64,000 nt of DNA, taken from Peptoniphilus pacaensis. Lineage in GTDB: Bacteria > Bacillota > Clostridia > Tissierellales > Peptoniphilaceae. The translations under genes and the position numbers were made by a program. Each line of letters begins with the position of its first letter. Positions within the stretch are counted from its first letter, which is position 1. Under the pieces are notes generated by a model. That model was not told the DNA's origin, did not search any database, and saw nothing but the letters and a program-made list of their open reading frames with translations. Location: assembly GCF_900088125.1 (NCBI RefSeq), contig NZ_FLQT01000003.1:1735071-1799070 (forward strand). Reading direction: 5' to 3'. This document shows positions 38,447-47,427 of the stretch, piece by piece.

Positions 38447-38811
38447 TGATTCGAATTGTCAGGAACAAGTTTCTTGTCACCGACTTTCACCGGACCCGGT
38501 TTTACAATCACCTGCCCGTCCTTTAATTCGACGGTAAATTTGTCTTCATCCAAAGCCTTTGCCGGTTTAGGATACTCGCCGGATTCCAGATAAGGTTTCA
38601 GAAACTTTTCCTCGATCTTCCCTTCTTTGGGATGGTCAATGGAATAAAGAATGGCCGCATTCTTTAAGACCCGCACATTGGCATTGTGTGCCGTGGCTTG
38701 GGCGCTTAAATTGGATTTTTGATATTTAGGAATGGCAATGGCGATGAGAAGCGCCAAAATCGCAATGACGATGATCAGTTCGATAAGGGTAAATGCCTTT
38801 TTCTTCTTCAT
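38443..38811 (-). CDS. Type IV pilin / pseudopilin
   Basis: 122 aa. Class III signal KKKKAFTLIELIIVIAILAL: cleavage is expected after Ala6, leaving Phe at +1 and the conserved Glu at +5. The usual Gly at -1 is replaced by Ala. The hydrophobic N-terminal helix is followed by KYQKSNLSAQATAHNANV and a small C-terminal domain with no Cys pair. Only one pilin is found here, suggesting this is the major subunit of a short pilus or pseudopilus. Confidence 0.92.
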   Translation of the reverse strand: MKKKKAFTLIELIIVIAILALLIAIAIPKYQKSNLSAQATAHNANVRVLKNAAILYSIDHPKEGKIEEKFLKPYLESGEYPKPAKALDEDKFTVELKDGQVIVKPGPVKVGDKKLVPDNSNQ

Positions 38812-38820
38812 GATTTCCTC

Positions 38821-40011
38821 CTAAAAACTATTTACCATGTCAAACATAGGAATGGCGATAGAAAAAATAATAAATCCGACGACGGCGGCCATAATTAAAA
38901 TCAGAGCCGGTTCCATATAGACGCTGATGCGTTCGGCGCGATTCTTCTGTCGGCCTTCTTCCAAGTGGATCGCCACGCTCAGCATATCGCTCACCGCTGA
39001 AGAAGCCTCGCCTAAGGCGACAAATGAGCAGTTCTGCTCCTTAAAGAGATCGCTTTCGTTCATGACCTTGGACAACTCCTCCCCTTTCATCAAGCCTTGA
39101 ATCATTTCGCCGGCTTGCCGCTGAATATAAGGGTTTTCAGAGCCCACGTGAATGTTTTCGATTATTCGCAAAAGATCCACGCCGTTGTCCATTTGCATTT
39201 TCATGGTTCTCAACTGGCGTAGCTCGAAGGGATCTCTATGAAAAGGTGTTGCCAATGGCATATGGTAGAGCCGTCTGTAAAAGCCTTCCGAGGTCTTCGG
39301 ATGATTTTTCAAAATAAGAATCGCCAGCACCACCACTAATATGGCAATCATGTAAACCAGGCCGTAATGCTCAAAGTGGCGGGCCATGGCGATGAGCATG
39401 CGGGTCATGACCGGAAGCGGCACCTGCTGAGATTCAAATACATCGGTGAATACGGGAAGCACCGAGTGAAGCACGACTTGCAAGACGAAGAGGGAAGTAA
39501 TCATAAGGATCACCGGATAGGCCAAGGCATTGGTCAGCTTTCGATGCATTTGCTGCTCGTCGTCGAAAAAATCCGCCAGCTGATGAAAAATTTCATCCAA
39601 TGTGCCCGCCGCTTCGCCGCTCTTAATCATGCCGGGGACGAAACGGGGAAAACAGTCGGCATCGGCAAAAGCCTCGGAAAGCAACTTTCCCTGCCTTACG
39701 GAATCCACAATAAATTCCAGCTTCTCCTGCTGTAGCCCTTTGCTCTGTCTGGCCATTAATTCCATGACCGTAACTAAATCCAAACCGCCGGAGGACATAA
39801 GGGCCAGTTGAGAAAACATCACGGCCAGCTGCCCCTTGGGTAGCATTCGTCGGGGTTTGGTTAAATGAAAACTCCCGCCAGATTTTTCAATGGAGATCAC
39901 GCGGTAGCCACCTTCGTGAAGTCGGTCTTTCACTTCCTCCATGCTGTCGGCGTTCATTTCTCCTGTGAAGAGACCGGAAGATCCGTCGAACATCTTGTAT
40001 TTGTATTTCAT
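38821..40011 (-). CDS. pilC: Type IV pilus assembly platform protein PilC
   Basis: Inner-membrane platform protein with two GspF domains, 396 aa. First domain at about 55-185 (FSQLALMSSGGLDLVTVMELM, FPRFVPGMIKSGEAAGTLDE), membrane spans at about 165-215, a second domain at about 255-370 (MQMDNGVDLLRIIENI, CSFVALGEASSAVSDM) and a last span (ALILIMAAVVGFIIFSIAIP). It lies 7 bases after pilB. Confidence 0.93.
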   Translation of the reverse strand: MKYKYKMFDGSSGLFTGEMNADSMEEVKDRLHEGGYRVISIEKSGGSFHLTKPRRMLPKGQLAVMFSQLALMSSGGLDLVTVMELMARQSKGLQQEKLEFIVDSVRQGKLLSEAFADADCFPRFVPGMIKSGEAAGTLDEIFHQLADFFDDEQQMHRKLTNALAYPVILMITSLFVLQVVLHSVLPVFTDVFESQQVPLPVMTRMLIAMARHFEHYGLVYMIAILVVVLAILILKNHPKTSEGFYRRLYHMPLATPFHRDPFELRQLRTMKMQMDNGVDLLRIIENIHVGSENPYIQRQAGEMIQGLMKGEELSKVMNESDLFKEQNCSFVALGEASSAVSDMLSVAIHLEEGRQKNRAERISVYMEPALILIMAAVVGFIIFSIAIPMFDMVNSF

Positions 40012-40018
40012 GGCTCAC

Positions 40019-41227
40019 CTACATGGTCATAATGGTGCGGTATGCTTCTTCAATGCTGATGCTGCCCTCCAGAATCTTTTCTCTGAGGGCTTCTTTCAAG
40101 GGTATCATGCCCGATTCCACTGCCGCAGCCTTTAAGGCATCTAAGGAGACACCGGGCTTGATGAGGGAACGTATCTTTTCATCCATTACCATGATTTCAA
40201 ATACGGCTTTCCTTCCCGTATAACCTTCGAAACATTTTTCGCAACCCACCGCTTCGTAGGTGGTGTCGTCGATTTTGAAATAGTCGTCTTGCGTGTGGAC
40301 TTCTTTTTTGCAATGGTCACATAGCTTTCGCACCAAGCGCTGGGAGATGACGCCGATGATTCCCGCCGAAAGCATGTAGGGCTCGACGCCCATGTCCATG
40401 AGGCGAATCATGGCCGAAGGCGAGTCCGTCGTATGTAGAGTGGAAAAAATTAAGTGGCCCGTAATGGAGGAGCGCAGAGCGATTTCCGCCGTTTCCATGG
40501 AGCGCACCTCGCCGACCATCATGACCTCCGGATCTTGCCGAAGCATGGCTTCAAGGCCCGTTGAAAAGGTGATGTTCGCCTTGGGATTGACCTGCATTTG
40601 ATTGATGCCGTCGATATCGAACTCCACCGGGTCTTCAATGGTCAAAATATTTCGCTCCACGCGGTTTAACAGCTGAATAAATGTATAGAGGGTGGAGGTC
40701 TTGCCCGAGCCCGTGGGCCCGCAGATCAAGACCAGACCAAGGGGCTGACGCAGTAATTTTTGAACCAGTTCCAAATTACTTCCGCCTAAGCCGATGCCTT
40801 CCGGCGTGTAGTCCAGGCCCGTGCGGTCCAAAAGACGTAGCACCAGCTTCTCATCCCCTTTTACGGGAATAGCCGAGGCGCGAACGTCTACACCTCGCCC
40901 GCCGTATTCAAAGGTGAAGCGGCCGTCCTGAGGTCGGCGCTTTTCGCCGATATCCATGGAGGAAAGAAATTTGATCCGCGTTACAAACTCGGAGTAGGCG
41001 CTTTTGGGATAGGTGCCGTACAAAAAAAGCGTGCCGTTACGACGCATACGGACCCGCCAGCTCTCGCCGGCAGGCTCGATATGCACGTCGGAACAACACG
41101 CTTCGGCGGCATCATTTAATATGGTTTGACTTAATTGGACCGCACTAAGGCCGCCACCTTGAGAAGTGGTTTGACTATTTCGGATACTACCGCCTTTCGA
41201 AGCGGAAAAGTTTAATTTCTTGTCCAT
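40019..41227 (-). CDS. pilB: Pilus assembly / secretion ATPase PilB (GspE family)
   Basis: Motor ATPase for pilin polymerisation, 402 aa. It lacks the N-terminal ~150-residue N1 domain of classical PilB and starts near the N2 domain. Walker A GPTGSGKTST (170-179), Asp box ILTIEDPVEF, Walker B DPEVMMVGEVR, His box TGHLIFSTLHTTD, and a C4 zinc motif CDHCKKE...GCEKCFEG. The N-terminal 25 residues are Ser/Gln/Gly-rich. Start is ATG at 41227 after GGAGG; a TTG four codons upstream lies in the ribosome site. Confidence 0.92.
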   Translation of the reverse strand: MDKKLNFSASKGGSIRNSQTTSQGGGLSAVQLSQTILNDAAEACCSDVHIEPAGESWRVRMRRNGTLFLYGTYPKSAYSEFVTRIKFLSSMDIGEKRRPQDGRFTFEYGGRGVDVRASAIPVKGDEKLVLRLLDRTGLDYTPEGIGLGGSNLELVQKLLRQPLGLVLICGPTGSGKTSTLYTFIQLLNRVERNILTIEDPVEFDIDGINQMQVNPKANITFSTGLEAMLRQDPEVMMVGEVRSMETAEIALRSSITGHLIFSTLHTTDSPSAMIRLMDMGVEPYMLSAGIIGVISQRLVRKLCDHCKKEVHTQDDYFKIDDTTYEAVGCEKCFEGYTGRKAVFEIMVMDEKIRSLIKPGVSLDALKAAAVESGMIPLKEALREKILEGSISIEEAYRTIMTM

Positions 41228-41274
41228 CCTAACCTCCAAAACAGTCTTTTGTAAATAAGTCGTCTTTTAAATGA

Positions 41275-43365
41275 TTATTTTTCTTTGGCTTCGTTTGCTT
41301 CAGCACGCACGTAATCGCAATCCGGATTATGGCATTGAATTCGTGTGCCTTTTTTCGTGACCTTTTTCGTCAGAATATCGCCGCATTTCGGGCAACGCTC
41401 GTCGATGGGCTCGTCCCAAGAGACGAAATCGCAGTCGGGGTACTTGTCGCAGCCGTAGAATTTACGTCCCCGCTTGCTCCTTTTGATGACTACTTCTCCG
41501 TCGCCGCATTTCGGGCACTTCACGTCGACCTTTTCCACCAATGCCTTGGTGTTTCGGCAATCGGGAAAGCCCGGGCATGCGAGGAATTTTCCGTAGCGGC
41601 CCATTTTGATCACCATGTTTCTGCCGCATTTTTCGCAGATCACATCGGTGGGCTCGTCGCGAATTTCGACCTTCTCGATTTCCTCTTCCGCATGGATCAA
41701 GTACTCTGCCAATTGTTTGTACACCGGATCCACAGCCTCTTGCCAAACCATCTCTCCATCGGCCACCGCATCCAGGCTTTGCTCCATCTTTGCCGTGAAG
41801 GCCTCGTCCACAAACATGGGGAAGTACTCGGTCAAAAGATCGTTTACCGTTTCGCCTAATTCTGTAGGCACGAAACGCCGCTCTGCGCTTACCACATAGT
41901 ATCTGGATAGAAGCGTGTTTATAATCGGCGCATAGGTACTGGGACGGCCGATGCCCAGCTCTTCCAAAAGTTTAATCAATGAGGCTTCGTTGTAGCGAGC
42001 CGGCGGCTGAGTGAAGTGTTGTTCGGGCAGCATTTCTTTTACTTTTAAATGTTCCCCCACTTCCAGGGCCGGAATTTCCTTGTCCTTTTGGTCCTTGGAG
42101 GGAAATACCCGTAAAAAGCCGTCAAAGACCAAGGTGTTTCCGTTCAGTTGAAACATTTCCGTATTGCTCGCCAGTTTTACTTTTTGCGTATCGTAAAGGG
42201 CTTCGGTCATTTGAGATGCCACAAAGCGGGACCAAATCAATTGATAGAGGCGGAATTCGTCACGCCCCAAACTGTCCTTAATGCTGAGAGGCGTGCGATT
42301 AACATCCGACGGGCGAATACATTCGTGAGCGTCCTGGGTGTTTTCTTTTTTCTTCGACCAAGTAGAAGGCGCGCTGTACTCTTCGCCATAAGCCTTTAAA
42401 ATATGGGCCTTGGTTTGCGCTACGGCCTGTTCGGAGATCCGGGTCGAGTCCGTACGCATATAGGTGATCAAACCGACGGAACCTTCGCCGGGAATTGAAA
42501 TCCCTTCATAAAGTCTCTGTGCCAACTGCATGGTCTTGCGCGTGGTAAAGTTCAGGCGCTTATTCGCCTCCTGTTGCATAGTGGATGTCGTAAAGGGCGG
42601 CAAGGTGCGCCTTTTTCTGGATCCCTTTTGAATGTCGGAAACCACGAGCTCCTTTTCGTTCATGCGGGCGAGGACCGCATCCACATCGCCTCGGTCTTTT
42701 AAGGGAACCGATTGGATTTTTCCGCTTTTCAACGTGCCGAAGTACTTGGCTTCAAAAGTCTTGCGATTTTTTAATGCCTTTGCCACAATGGTCCAATACT
42801 CGGAAGGCTCGAACTCCTTGATCTCCTCTTCCCTGTCGCAAATAATTTTTAAGACCACGGATTGAACCCGCCCGGCGCTGAGTCCGGACTTTACCTTTTT
42901 CCATAAGAGGGGGCTGATCTTATAGCCCACCAGGCGGTCCAAAATGCGGCGGGCCTGTTGAGCGTCCACAAGCTCCATATTAATGGGCCGAGGATTTTTT
43001 ATGCCGTTCTTTACGGCGTTTTTCGTAATTTCGTTGAAAGAAATACGCACATTGTCTTCGGGGTTCATATCTAAAATATGAGTTAAGTGCCAGCTGATGG
43101 CCTCTCCTTCCCTATCCGGGTCAGTCGCGAGAAGGACTTTGTTCGCTTTTTTCGCTTCCGCCTTCAGCTCTTTAATCACCGGCCCCTTGCCCCGTATATT
43201 GATGTATTTCGGTTCGTAATTGTCTTCTATGTCAATGCCTAATTTCGACTTCGGCAAATCGCGAATGTGTCCCACCGTGGCCACGACCTTGTAATGGCTT
43301 CCCGCCATTTTGCGGATGGTCTTAGCCTTCGTCGGCGACTCTACGATAATCAGATTTCTTGCCAA
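41275..43365 (-). CDS. topA: DNA topoisomerase I
   Basis: Relaxes negative supercoils; type IA, 696 aa. Toprim begins ARNLIIVESPTKAKTIRK, with ATDPDREGEAISWHL. The catalytic Tyr is in VGLITYMRTDSTRIS. Three C-terminal zinc fingers: CEKCGRN...CPGFPDC, CPKCGDG...CDKYPDC and CPKCGDI...CHNPDC. Start is taken as TTG at 43365, the family start; an ATG 14 codons earlier (43407) is inside dprA and would add unusual residues. The ribosome site is weak and this choice is uncertain. Confidence 0.96.
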   Translation of the reverse strand: MARNLIIVESPTKAKTIRKMAGSHYKVVATVGHIRDLPKSKLGIDIEDNYEPKYINIRGKGPVIKELKAEAKKANKVLLATDPDREGEAISWHLTHILDMNPEDNVRISFNEITKNAVKNGIKNPRPINMELVDAQQARRILDRLVGYKISPLLWKKVKSGLSAGRVQSVVLKIICDREEEIKEFEPSEYWTIVAKALKNRKTFEAKYFGTLKSGKIQSVPLKDRGDVDAVLARMNEKELVVSDIQKGSRKRRTLPPFTTSTMQQEANKRLNFTTRKTMQLAQRLYEGISIPGEGSVGLITYMRTDSTRISEQAVAQTKAHILKAYGEEYSAPSTWSKKKENTQDAHECIRPSDVNRTPLSIKDSLGRDEFRLYQLIWSRFVASQMTEALYDTQKVKLASNTEMFQLNGNTLVFDGFLRVFPSKDQKDKEIPALEVGEHLKVKEMLPEQHFTQPPARYNEASLIKLLEELGIGRPSTYAPIINTLLSRYYVVSAERRFVPTELGETVNDLLTEYFPMFVDEAFTAKMEQSLDAVADGEMVWQEAVDPVYKQLAEYLIHAEEEIEKVEIRDEPTDVICEKCGRNMVIKMGRYGKFLACPGFPDCRNTKALVEKVDVKCPKCGDGEVVIKRSKRGRKFYGCDKYPDCDFVSWDEPIDERCPKCGDILTKKVTKKGTRIQCHNPDCDYVRAEANEAKEK

Positions 43366-43388
43366 ACTATCCCAAATCCTTTCCTGCT

Positions 43389-44462
43389 CTAAAGTATTTC
43401 GATGCAATCACTGTCGACACCTGTAATATAATTTTTTAATTCCAACATGGTTAATACGCTCAACACTTCGGTAATGTCCCAACCGACGTGAGCCATAAGG
43501 GTCTCTGTATTCTGATGACCGTCCACTATACTATCATACAATGTTTTTTCTTCCAAAGTGAGATCGGAAAGATCCGGTGAAGATTTTTTCTTGTTCATCT
43601 GATAGACGGGATGATTTAAAATATCTTCCGGTGACAGGGCGATGGATGCGCCGTCGAAAATGAGGCGGTTCGTTCCCTGGCTGTAAATGGAATCCACATT
43701 GCCACAGACGGCAAAGACTTCCCGTCCGTATTCCGCCGCCAAGCGCGCCGTAATCAAAGAACCGCTCTTTTCCTTGGCCTCCACCACCAACACGCCGTCG
43801 CCTAAAGCGGCGATAATGCGGTTACGCTCGGGAAAGCGAAATGGCTGAGGCGACGTACAGGGCGGGTATTCACTTAAGATTAAGCCGGTGGATTTAATGG
43901 CTTCGTAACAAGCGCGATTGCTTTTCGGGTAACAGTCGCCGATGCCGTTACCTAAAACGGCGATGGTTTCACCTCCGGCATCTAAGGTGGCCTGATGCGC
44001 CAGCTTGTCGATGCCCAAAGCGAGGCCGCTGATGATGACGAGGCCCGAGGAGGCCAGTTGCGAAACGAATTTTTTGCATACTCTTTGACCGTAGTCCGTG
44101 TGCTTTCTCGCGCCGACTACGGAAAGAGATGGCTTGGCCATAAGTTCCAAATTCCCCATGGCGTAGATAACCATGGGCGGATCCGGCGTCAGGGCAAGCT
44201 TTTCGGGATAAAAATCATCGCCGACGACTAAAATCTGAATGCACTGCGCGTCGATGACTTTTTGCCTCTTGCTGATGTCTCGATTCAGAAACATGGCCGC
44301 CCGCTCTCTTAATTTCTGCGGAATGTTTTCTCCTTCGAGAAAAGTCAGCTGCCCCTCCTCTTCCGTTAAATAGCCGTAAAGTTCGATGAGTTCTTCATTG
44401 GGCATACCGGCGAGGGACAGGCGGATCAAAAGTTTTCTAAGATCTTCTCTTATTCCGACCAA
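43389..44462 (-). CDS. dprA: DNA-processing protein DprA
   Basis: Loads RecA on incoming single-stranded DNA in transformation, 357 aa. Rossmann-fold core SVVGARKHTDYG, ISGLALGIDKLAHQATL, LGNGIGDCYPKSN, SEYPPCTSPQPFRFPERNR and VEAKEKSGSLITARLA. C-terminal winged-helix-like end. Start is TTG at 44462, with GGAGGG 6 bases upstream, overlapping comM by 13 bases. It is common in non-competent bacteria too, but next to comM and a pilus cluster a competence role is plausible. Confidence 0.95.
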   Translation of the reverse strand: MVGIREDLRKLLIRLSLAGMPNEELIELYGYLTEEEGQLTFLEGENIPQKLRERAAMFLNRDISKRQKVIDAQCIQILVVGDDFYPEKLALTPDPPMVIYAMGNLELMAKPSLSVVGARKHTDYGQRVCKKFVSQLASSGLVIISGLALGIDKLAHQATLDAGGETIAVLGNGIGDCYPKSNRACYEAIKSTGLILSEYPPCTSPQPFRFPERNRIIAALGDGVLVVEAKEKSGSLITARLAAEYGREVFAVCGNVDSIYSQGTNRLIFDGASIALSPEDILNHPVYQMNKKKSSPDLSDLTLEEKTLYDSIVDGHQNTETLMAHVGWDITEVLSVLTMLELKNYITGVDSDCIEIL

Positions 44463-45976
44463 TATTTTCCCTCCACTGATTTATAGCGCACCGCTTCCAA
44501 TACGTCTTGATCCGTAATGGGACCGCCGTCGCGCAGATCGGCAATGGTCCTCGCCACCTTCAATACTTTGTGAAGGGATCTGCCGCTGAATTTATATTTC
44601 TTGTACGCCATGTCCAGAATCTTTTGGGAGCTCGGTGTCAGCTTGCAGTATTTCTCCACATGGCGATCGGGAATGCCCGCATTAGTAATGATGTCCGTGC
44701 CTTCGAAACGGGCCTTTTGAAAGCCTCTCGCCCGCTCTACGCGCTCCCGCACGGTTTTTGAATCCTCGCCCTTCACATTGTCCTTCATGTCTTCGTAACT
44801 GATGGGCTTTACTTCCACCTGCAAATCGATGCGGTCGAGGAGCGGGTGAGAGATCTTGCTCAAATATTTCTGAATCTGTTGCATGCTGCAGCTGCATTCG
44901 TGATTGGGATCCTGGTAATAGCCGCAGGGACAAGGGTTCATGGACGCAATCAATTGAAAGTCCGCGGGAAATTCCAGGCTCGCAGTCGCCCGTGCCACGT
45001 GAATCTTTCCGTCTTCCATGGGCTGGCGCAATACTTCCAATACGCTGGATTGAAACTCGGGTATTTCGTCGAGGAATAAGACGCCGCGATGAGCCAGGGA
45101 AATTTCTCCGGGCTTGGGAATGCGGCCGCCGCCGATGAGGGACACGCCGGAGGCTGTGTGGTGGGGCGAACGGAAGGGACGCTCCGTCATCAGGCGATTC
45201 TCCGCCAAAAGACCGGAGACGGAATAGATCTTCGTCACTTCAATGGCCTCTTCAAAGGTCATCCCGGGCAATATAGTGGGCAGTCGCTTGGCGCTCATGC
45301 TCTTTCCGCTTCCCGGCGGGCCGATCATTAAGAGATTGTGTGCCCCCGCCGCCGCCACTTCCAGGGCGCGCTTTAATTGACTCTGGCCTTTTATGTCGGC
45401 AAAATCCACGTCAAAGGATTGCGTATGCTCCATTGGATTTTCCACCGTCGCCTCTTCGATGGTAGATTCACCGGTAAGAAGTGACACCACTTCTTTTAAA
45501 TTGGCTGCGGGATAAATGCTCACGTCCCGGACGATGGCGGTTTCGTTTTCGTTGGCCTTGGGGACGATGAATTTCTTGTAGCCCAATTCCCTGAGGGAGA
45601 TCACCATAGGCAGGGCGCCGCGAATGGCGGAAATTTCTCCGTTAAGTTGAAGCTCCCCTAAAAATATGTAGTCGTCGATGACCTTTGGATCGCCGATGCC
45701 TTCTGCGGCTAAGACGGATACGGCCACGGCCAAATCCATTTGTGAACCGTCTTTTCTGCGATTGGCAGGGGAAAGATTTACGGTGATCCGCTGCTGCGGA
45801 TAGGGCATGCCGATATTTTTAATCGCCGCATGGACCCGCTCGCCTGACTCGCGAATTTGCGCGTCGGGCAAGCCCACCATAAGAAAACGCGGAAGCCCGC
45901 GACTTAAATCGCACTCGACTTCCACGACGAATCCTTCCAATCCCTCTAAGCTACAGGTTTTCACTCTGGCATACAT
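44450..45976 (-). CDS. comM: YifB/ComM-family Mg-chelatase-like ATPase
   Basis: AAA+ helicase-like protein of the ComM family that promotes branch migration during natural transformation in Gram-negatives; 508 aa. N-terminal domain MYARVKTCSLEGLEGF, ChlI-like core with GPPGSGKSMSAKRLPTILPG, FLDEIPEF, RPFRSPHHTASG and NPCPCGYY, and a C-terminal domain. Start ATG at 45976, one base after the yraN stop and preceded by GGGGGAATGAC; a longer open frame has no support. Confidence 0.95.
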   Translation of the reverse strand: MYARVKTCSLEGLEGFVVEVECDLSRGLPRFLMVGLPDAQIRESGERVHAAIKNIGMPYPQQRITVNLSPANRRKDGSQMDLAVAVSVLAAEGIGDPKVIDDYIFLGELQLNGEISAIRGALPMVISLRELGYKKFIVPKANENETAIVRDVSIYPAANLKEVVSLLTGESTIEEATVENPMEHTQSFDVDFADIKGQSQLKRALEVAAAGAHNLLMIGPPGSGKSMSAKRLPTILPGMTFEEAIEVTKIYSVSGLLAENRLMTERPFRSPHHTASGVSLIGGGRIPKPGEISLAHRGVLFLDEIPEFQSSVLEVLRQPMEDGKIHVARATASLEFPADFQLIASMNPCPCGYYQDPNHECSCSMQQIQKYLSKISHPLLDRIDLQVEVKPISYEDMKDNVKGEDSKTVRERVERARGFQKARFEGTDIITNAGIPDRHVEKYCKLTPSSQKILDMAYKKYKFSGRSLHKVLKVARTIADLRDGGPITDQDVLEAVRYKSVEGKYWSE

Positions 45977-45977
45977 G

Positions 45978-46337
45978 TCATTCCCCCAAGTCATTTCCGT
46001 CGAAGGCATTCTTTATGTGATGAATCATCGGTTGATCCGTTAAAAACACTTCGATGACGTCGAAACGGGCTCCGCGATAAAAAGCGGAACGATTCGCAAG
46101 GTAATGCTCCGCCGTCATGTAGATCTGGCGGCGCTTATAGACGTCTACGGCATCTTTCGGGTCGCCGTAGTTTACATTGGTCCTGGTCTTTACTTCCGTG
46201 AAGACGACGAAGCCTTTCGTAAAACTTATGATATCGATTTCACCATGCCTAAAACGAAAGTTTCGCTCCAAGATTTCGTGTCCCTGTTTCTGTAAAAACT
46301 TCGCAGCGATGACCTCGCCTGTTTCGCCGATGTTCAT
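45978..46337 (-). CDS. yraN: YraN family PD-(D/E)XK nuclease-like protein (UPF0102)
   Basis: 119 aa. The nuclease core reads NIGETGEVIAAKFLQKQGHEI, RFRHGEIDII, then FTEVKTR: the E, D and ExK acidic/basic site of the fold. The biochemical role is unknown; it travels with comM and dprA in many bacteria. A promoter lies directly upstream, making it first in the yraN-comM-dprA-topA and probably pilB operon. Confidence 0.93.
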   Translation of the reverse strand: MNIGETGEVIAAKFLQKQGHEILERNFRFRHGEIDIISFTKGFVVFTEVKTRTNVNYGDPKDAVDVYKRRQIYMTAEHYLANRSAFYRGARFDVIEVFLTDQPMIHHIKNAFDGNDLGE

Positions 46338-46360
46338 AATTCCTCCCTGCTTTACTCAAT

Positions 46361-46389
46361 AATATATACTAAATCAGGTTTTAGCACAA
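46361..46389 (-). promoter_or_regulatory. Promoter of yraN operon
   Basis: Minus strand TTGTGC, 17 bases, TATATT, about 24 bases upstream of the yraN start. The interval 46390-46490 holds imperfect inverted repeats (see findings) and nothing else I can support. Confidence 0.6.
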
Positions 46390-46490
46390 TTGTTTTATCA
46401 GAGATATTTTGAAGGGGCTTAAAAATTCAGCAACGCCACGCATTAAGGCACGGGTCTTGAAGAAACTTCTCGTTGATTTATTCAGCCCAC

Positions 46491-46520
46491 AAAAAAATTT
46501 GCCGCAGGTGGCGACAAATT
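46491..46520 (-). terminator. Intrinsic terminator of the mtnA-HK-membrane-protein operon
   Basis: Minus-strand stem AATTTGTCGC / GCGGCAAATT with a CACCT loop and one G-T pair, followed by a run of seven T. Confidence 0.8.
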
Positions 46521-46533
46521 CTTCTCGTTCTAT

Positions 46534-46887
46534 TTAGCTTTCTCTTCGACGGCGATCCGTATCCTTGCGAGTGTCGGGGTAGCGGTCCTTGTTGTAAATG
46601 CCGATGCACAGGGCAAAGAGCAAAGAGCAAATGCCCGCCGTTATGCAGACAACGGAAATAAAAATATTGGTCAGGCTGGAGCGTTCAAAGAGCCGGTTTA
46701 AAACCATGATCAGAGAAAACATGCCGATAAAGATCAGCGCCAGACCGGGCAGATAACGCAGAAATTTCATTCGCTTGCCCATCATATTAATGACGAAGGT
46801 TAGAATCAAGGCGACGACTACGCCTAAAACCAAAATCGCTATATAGGTTAAATTTCCATTTAGACTTTCAGAAACTTTCGATAACAT
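46534..46887 (-). CDS. Small membrane protein of the two-component operon
   Basis: 117 aa with three clear hydrophobic segments, about 15-36, 46-62 and 73-97, and a strongly charged cytosolic tail (NKDRYPDTRKDTDRRRRES). No family motif recognised. It follows the lipoprotein gene by 9 bases and is the last gene before the terminator, so it may act with the sensor kinase. Function unknown. Confidence 0.75.
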   Translation of the reverse strand: MLSKVSESLNGNLTYIAILVLGVVVALILTFVINMMGKRMKFLRYLPGLALIFIGMFSLIMVLNRLFERSSLTNIFISVVCITAGICSLLFALCIGIYNKDRYPDTRKDTDRRRRES

Positions 46888-46896
46888 CGTGTCCTC

Positions 46897-47427
46897 CTAC
46901 TTGCCGGGCACCCGGGAGTAATAGGTCTTCTTCGGGTCGGCTTCTTCCATCAGGTTTTTCAGTTGACGCTCGTCCAGGGTACCTTTCGTCTTGACTAATT
47001 GCAGTAGATTTCCGTAGATGTCCATGTATGCCACGTCATCTTTTTCCCGATAAACGGTAAAGAGCAATTGGTCGTCTTGGTAAATGTCGATAATAAACAA
47101 ATCGTCCCCGGCGATGCCCACGTCATCTTTCGTTTTATTATACCCTACTTTCATTAAATAGTCAGTCTTTCCTTTTCGGATGACGTAATTTACATTGTCC
47201 GCCCGCTGGTCGTTAAAGAGAGCGACATTGGGGGCGAATATAGCATCGGAGCCGATAATGGGCCGCAGGTCTTTGCTTTCGTCGGTGACGGTTTGAATTT
47301 TCGTCACGACCCAGCGCCCCTGAAGAGGCGAGCGATTGATCCGGGGCTTTTCGATGATGCGATAGTCCCCTTTGACGGGCCCGCAAGCGGTCAGTAGCAA
47401 TAGCAATACAAGGATTAATTTTTTCAT
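46897..47427 (-). CDS. Lipoprotein of the two-component operon
   Basis: 176 aa with a classic lipobox, LLLLTAC-G at residues 9-16, so it is anchored outside the membrane after Cys modification. The mature part is mixed beta and has no family motif I recognise (GRWVVTKIQTVTDESKDLR; DDLFIIDIYQDDQLL). It overlaps the sensor-kinase stop by four bases (ATGA), a strong hint that it works with that kinase, perhaps as ligand reader or output. Confidence 0.8.
   Translation of the reverse strand: MKKLILVLLLLLTACGPVKGDYRIIEKPRINRSPLQGRWVVTKIQTVTDESKDLRPIIGSDAIFAPNVALFNDQRADNVNYVIRKGKTDYLMKVGYNKTKDDVGIAGDDLFIIDIYQDDQLLFTVYREKDDVAYMDIYGNLLQLVKTKGTLDERQLKNLMEEADPKKTYYSRVPGK

Noticed and set aside
46385-46555. 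Short plus-strand frame in the yraN-membrane protein gap
   Set aside because: No ATG or ribosome site and it runs across a terminator; not coding.
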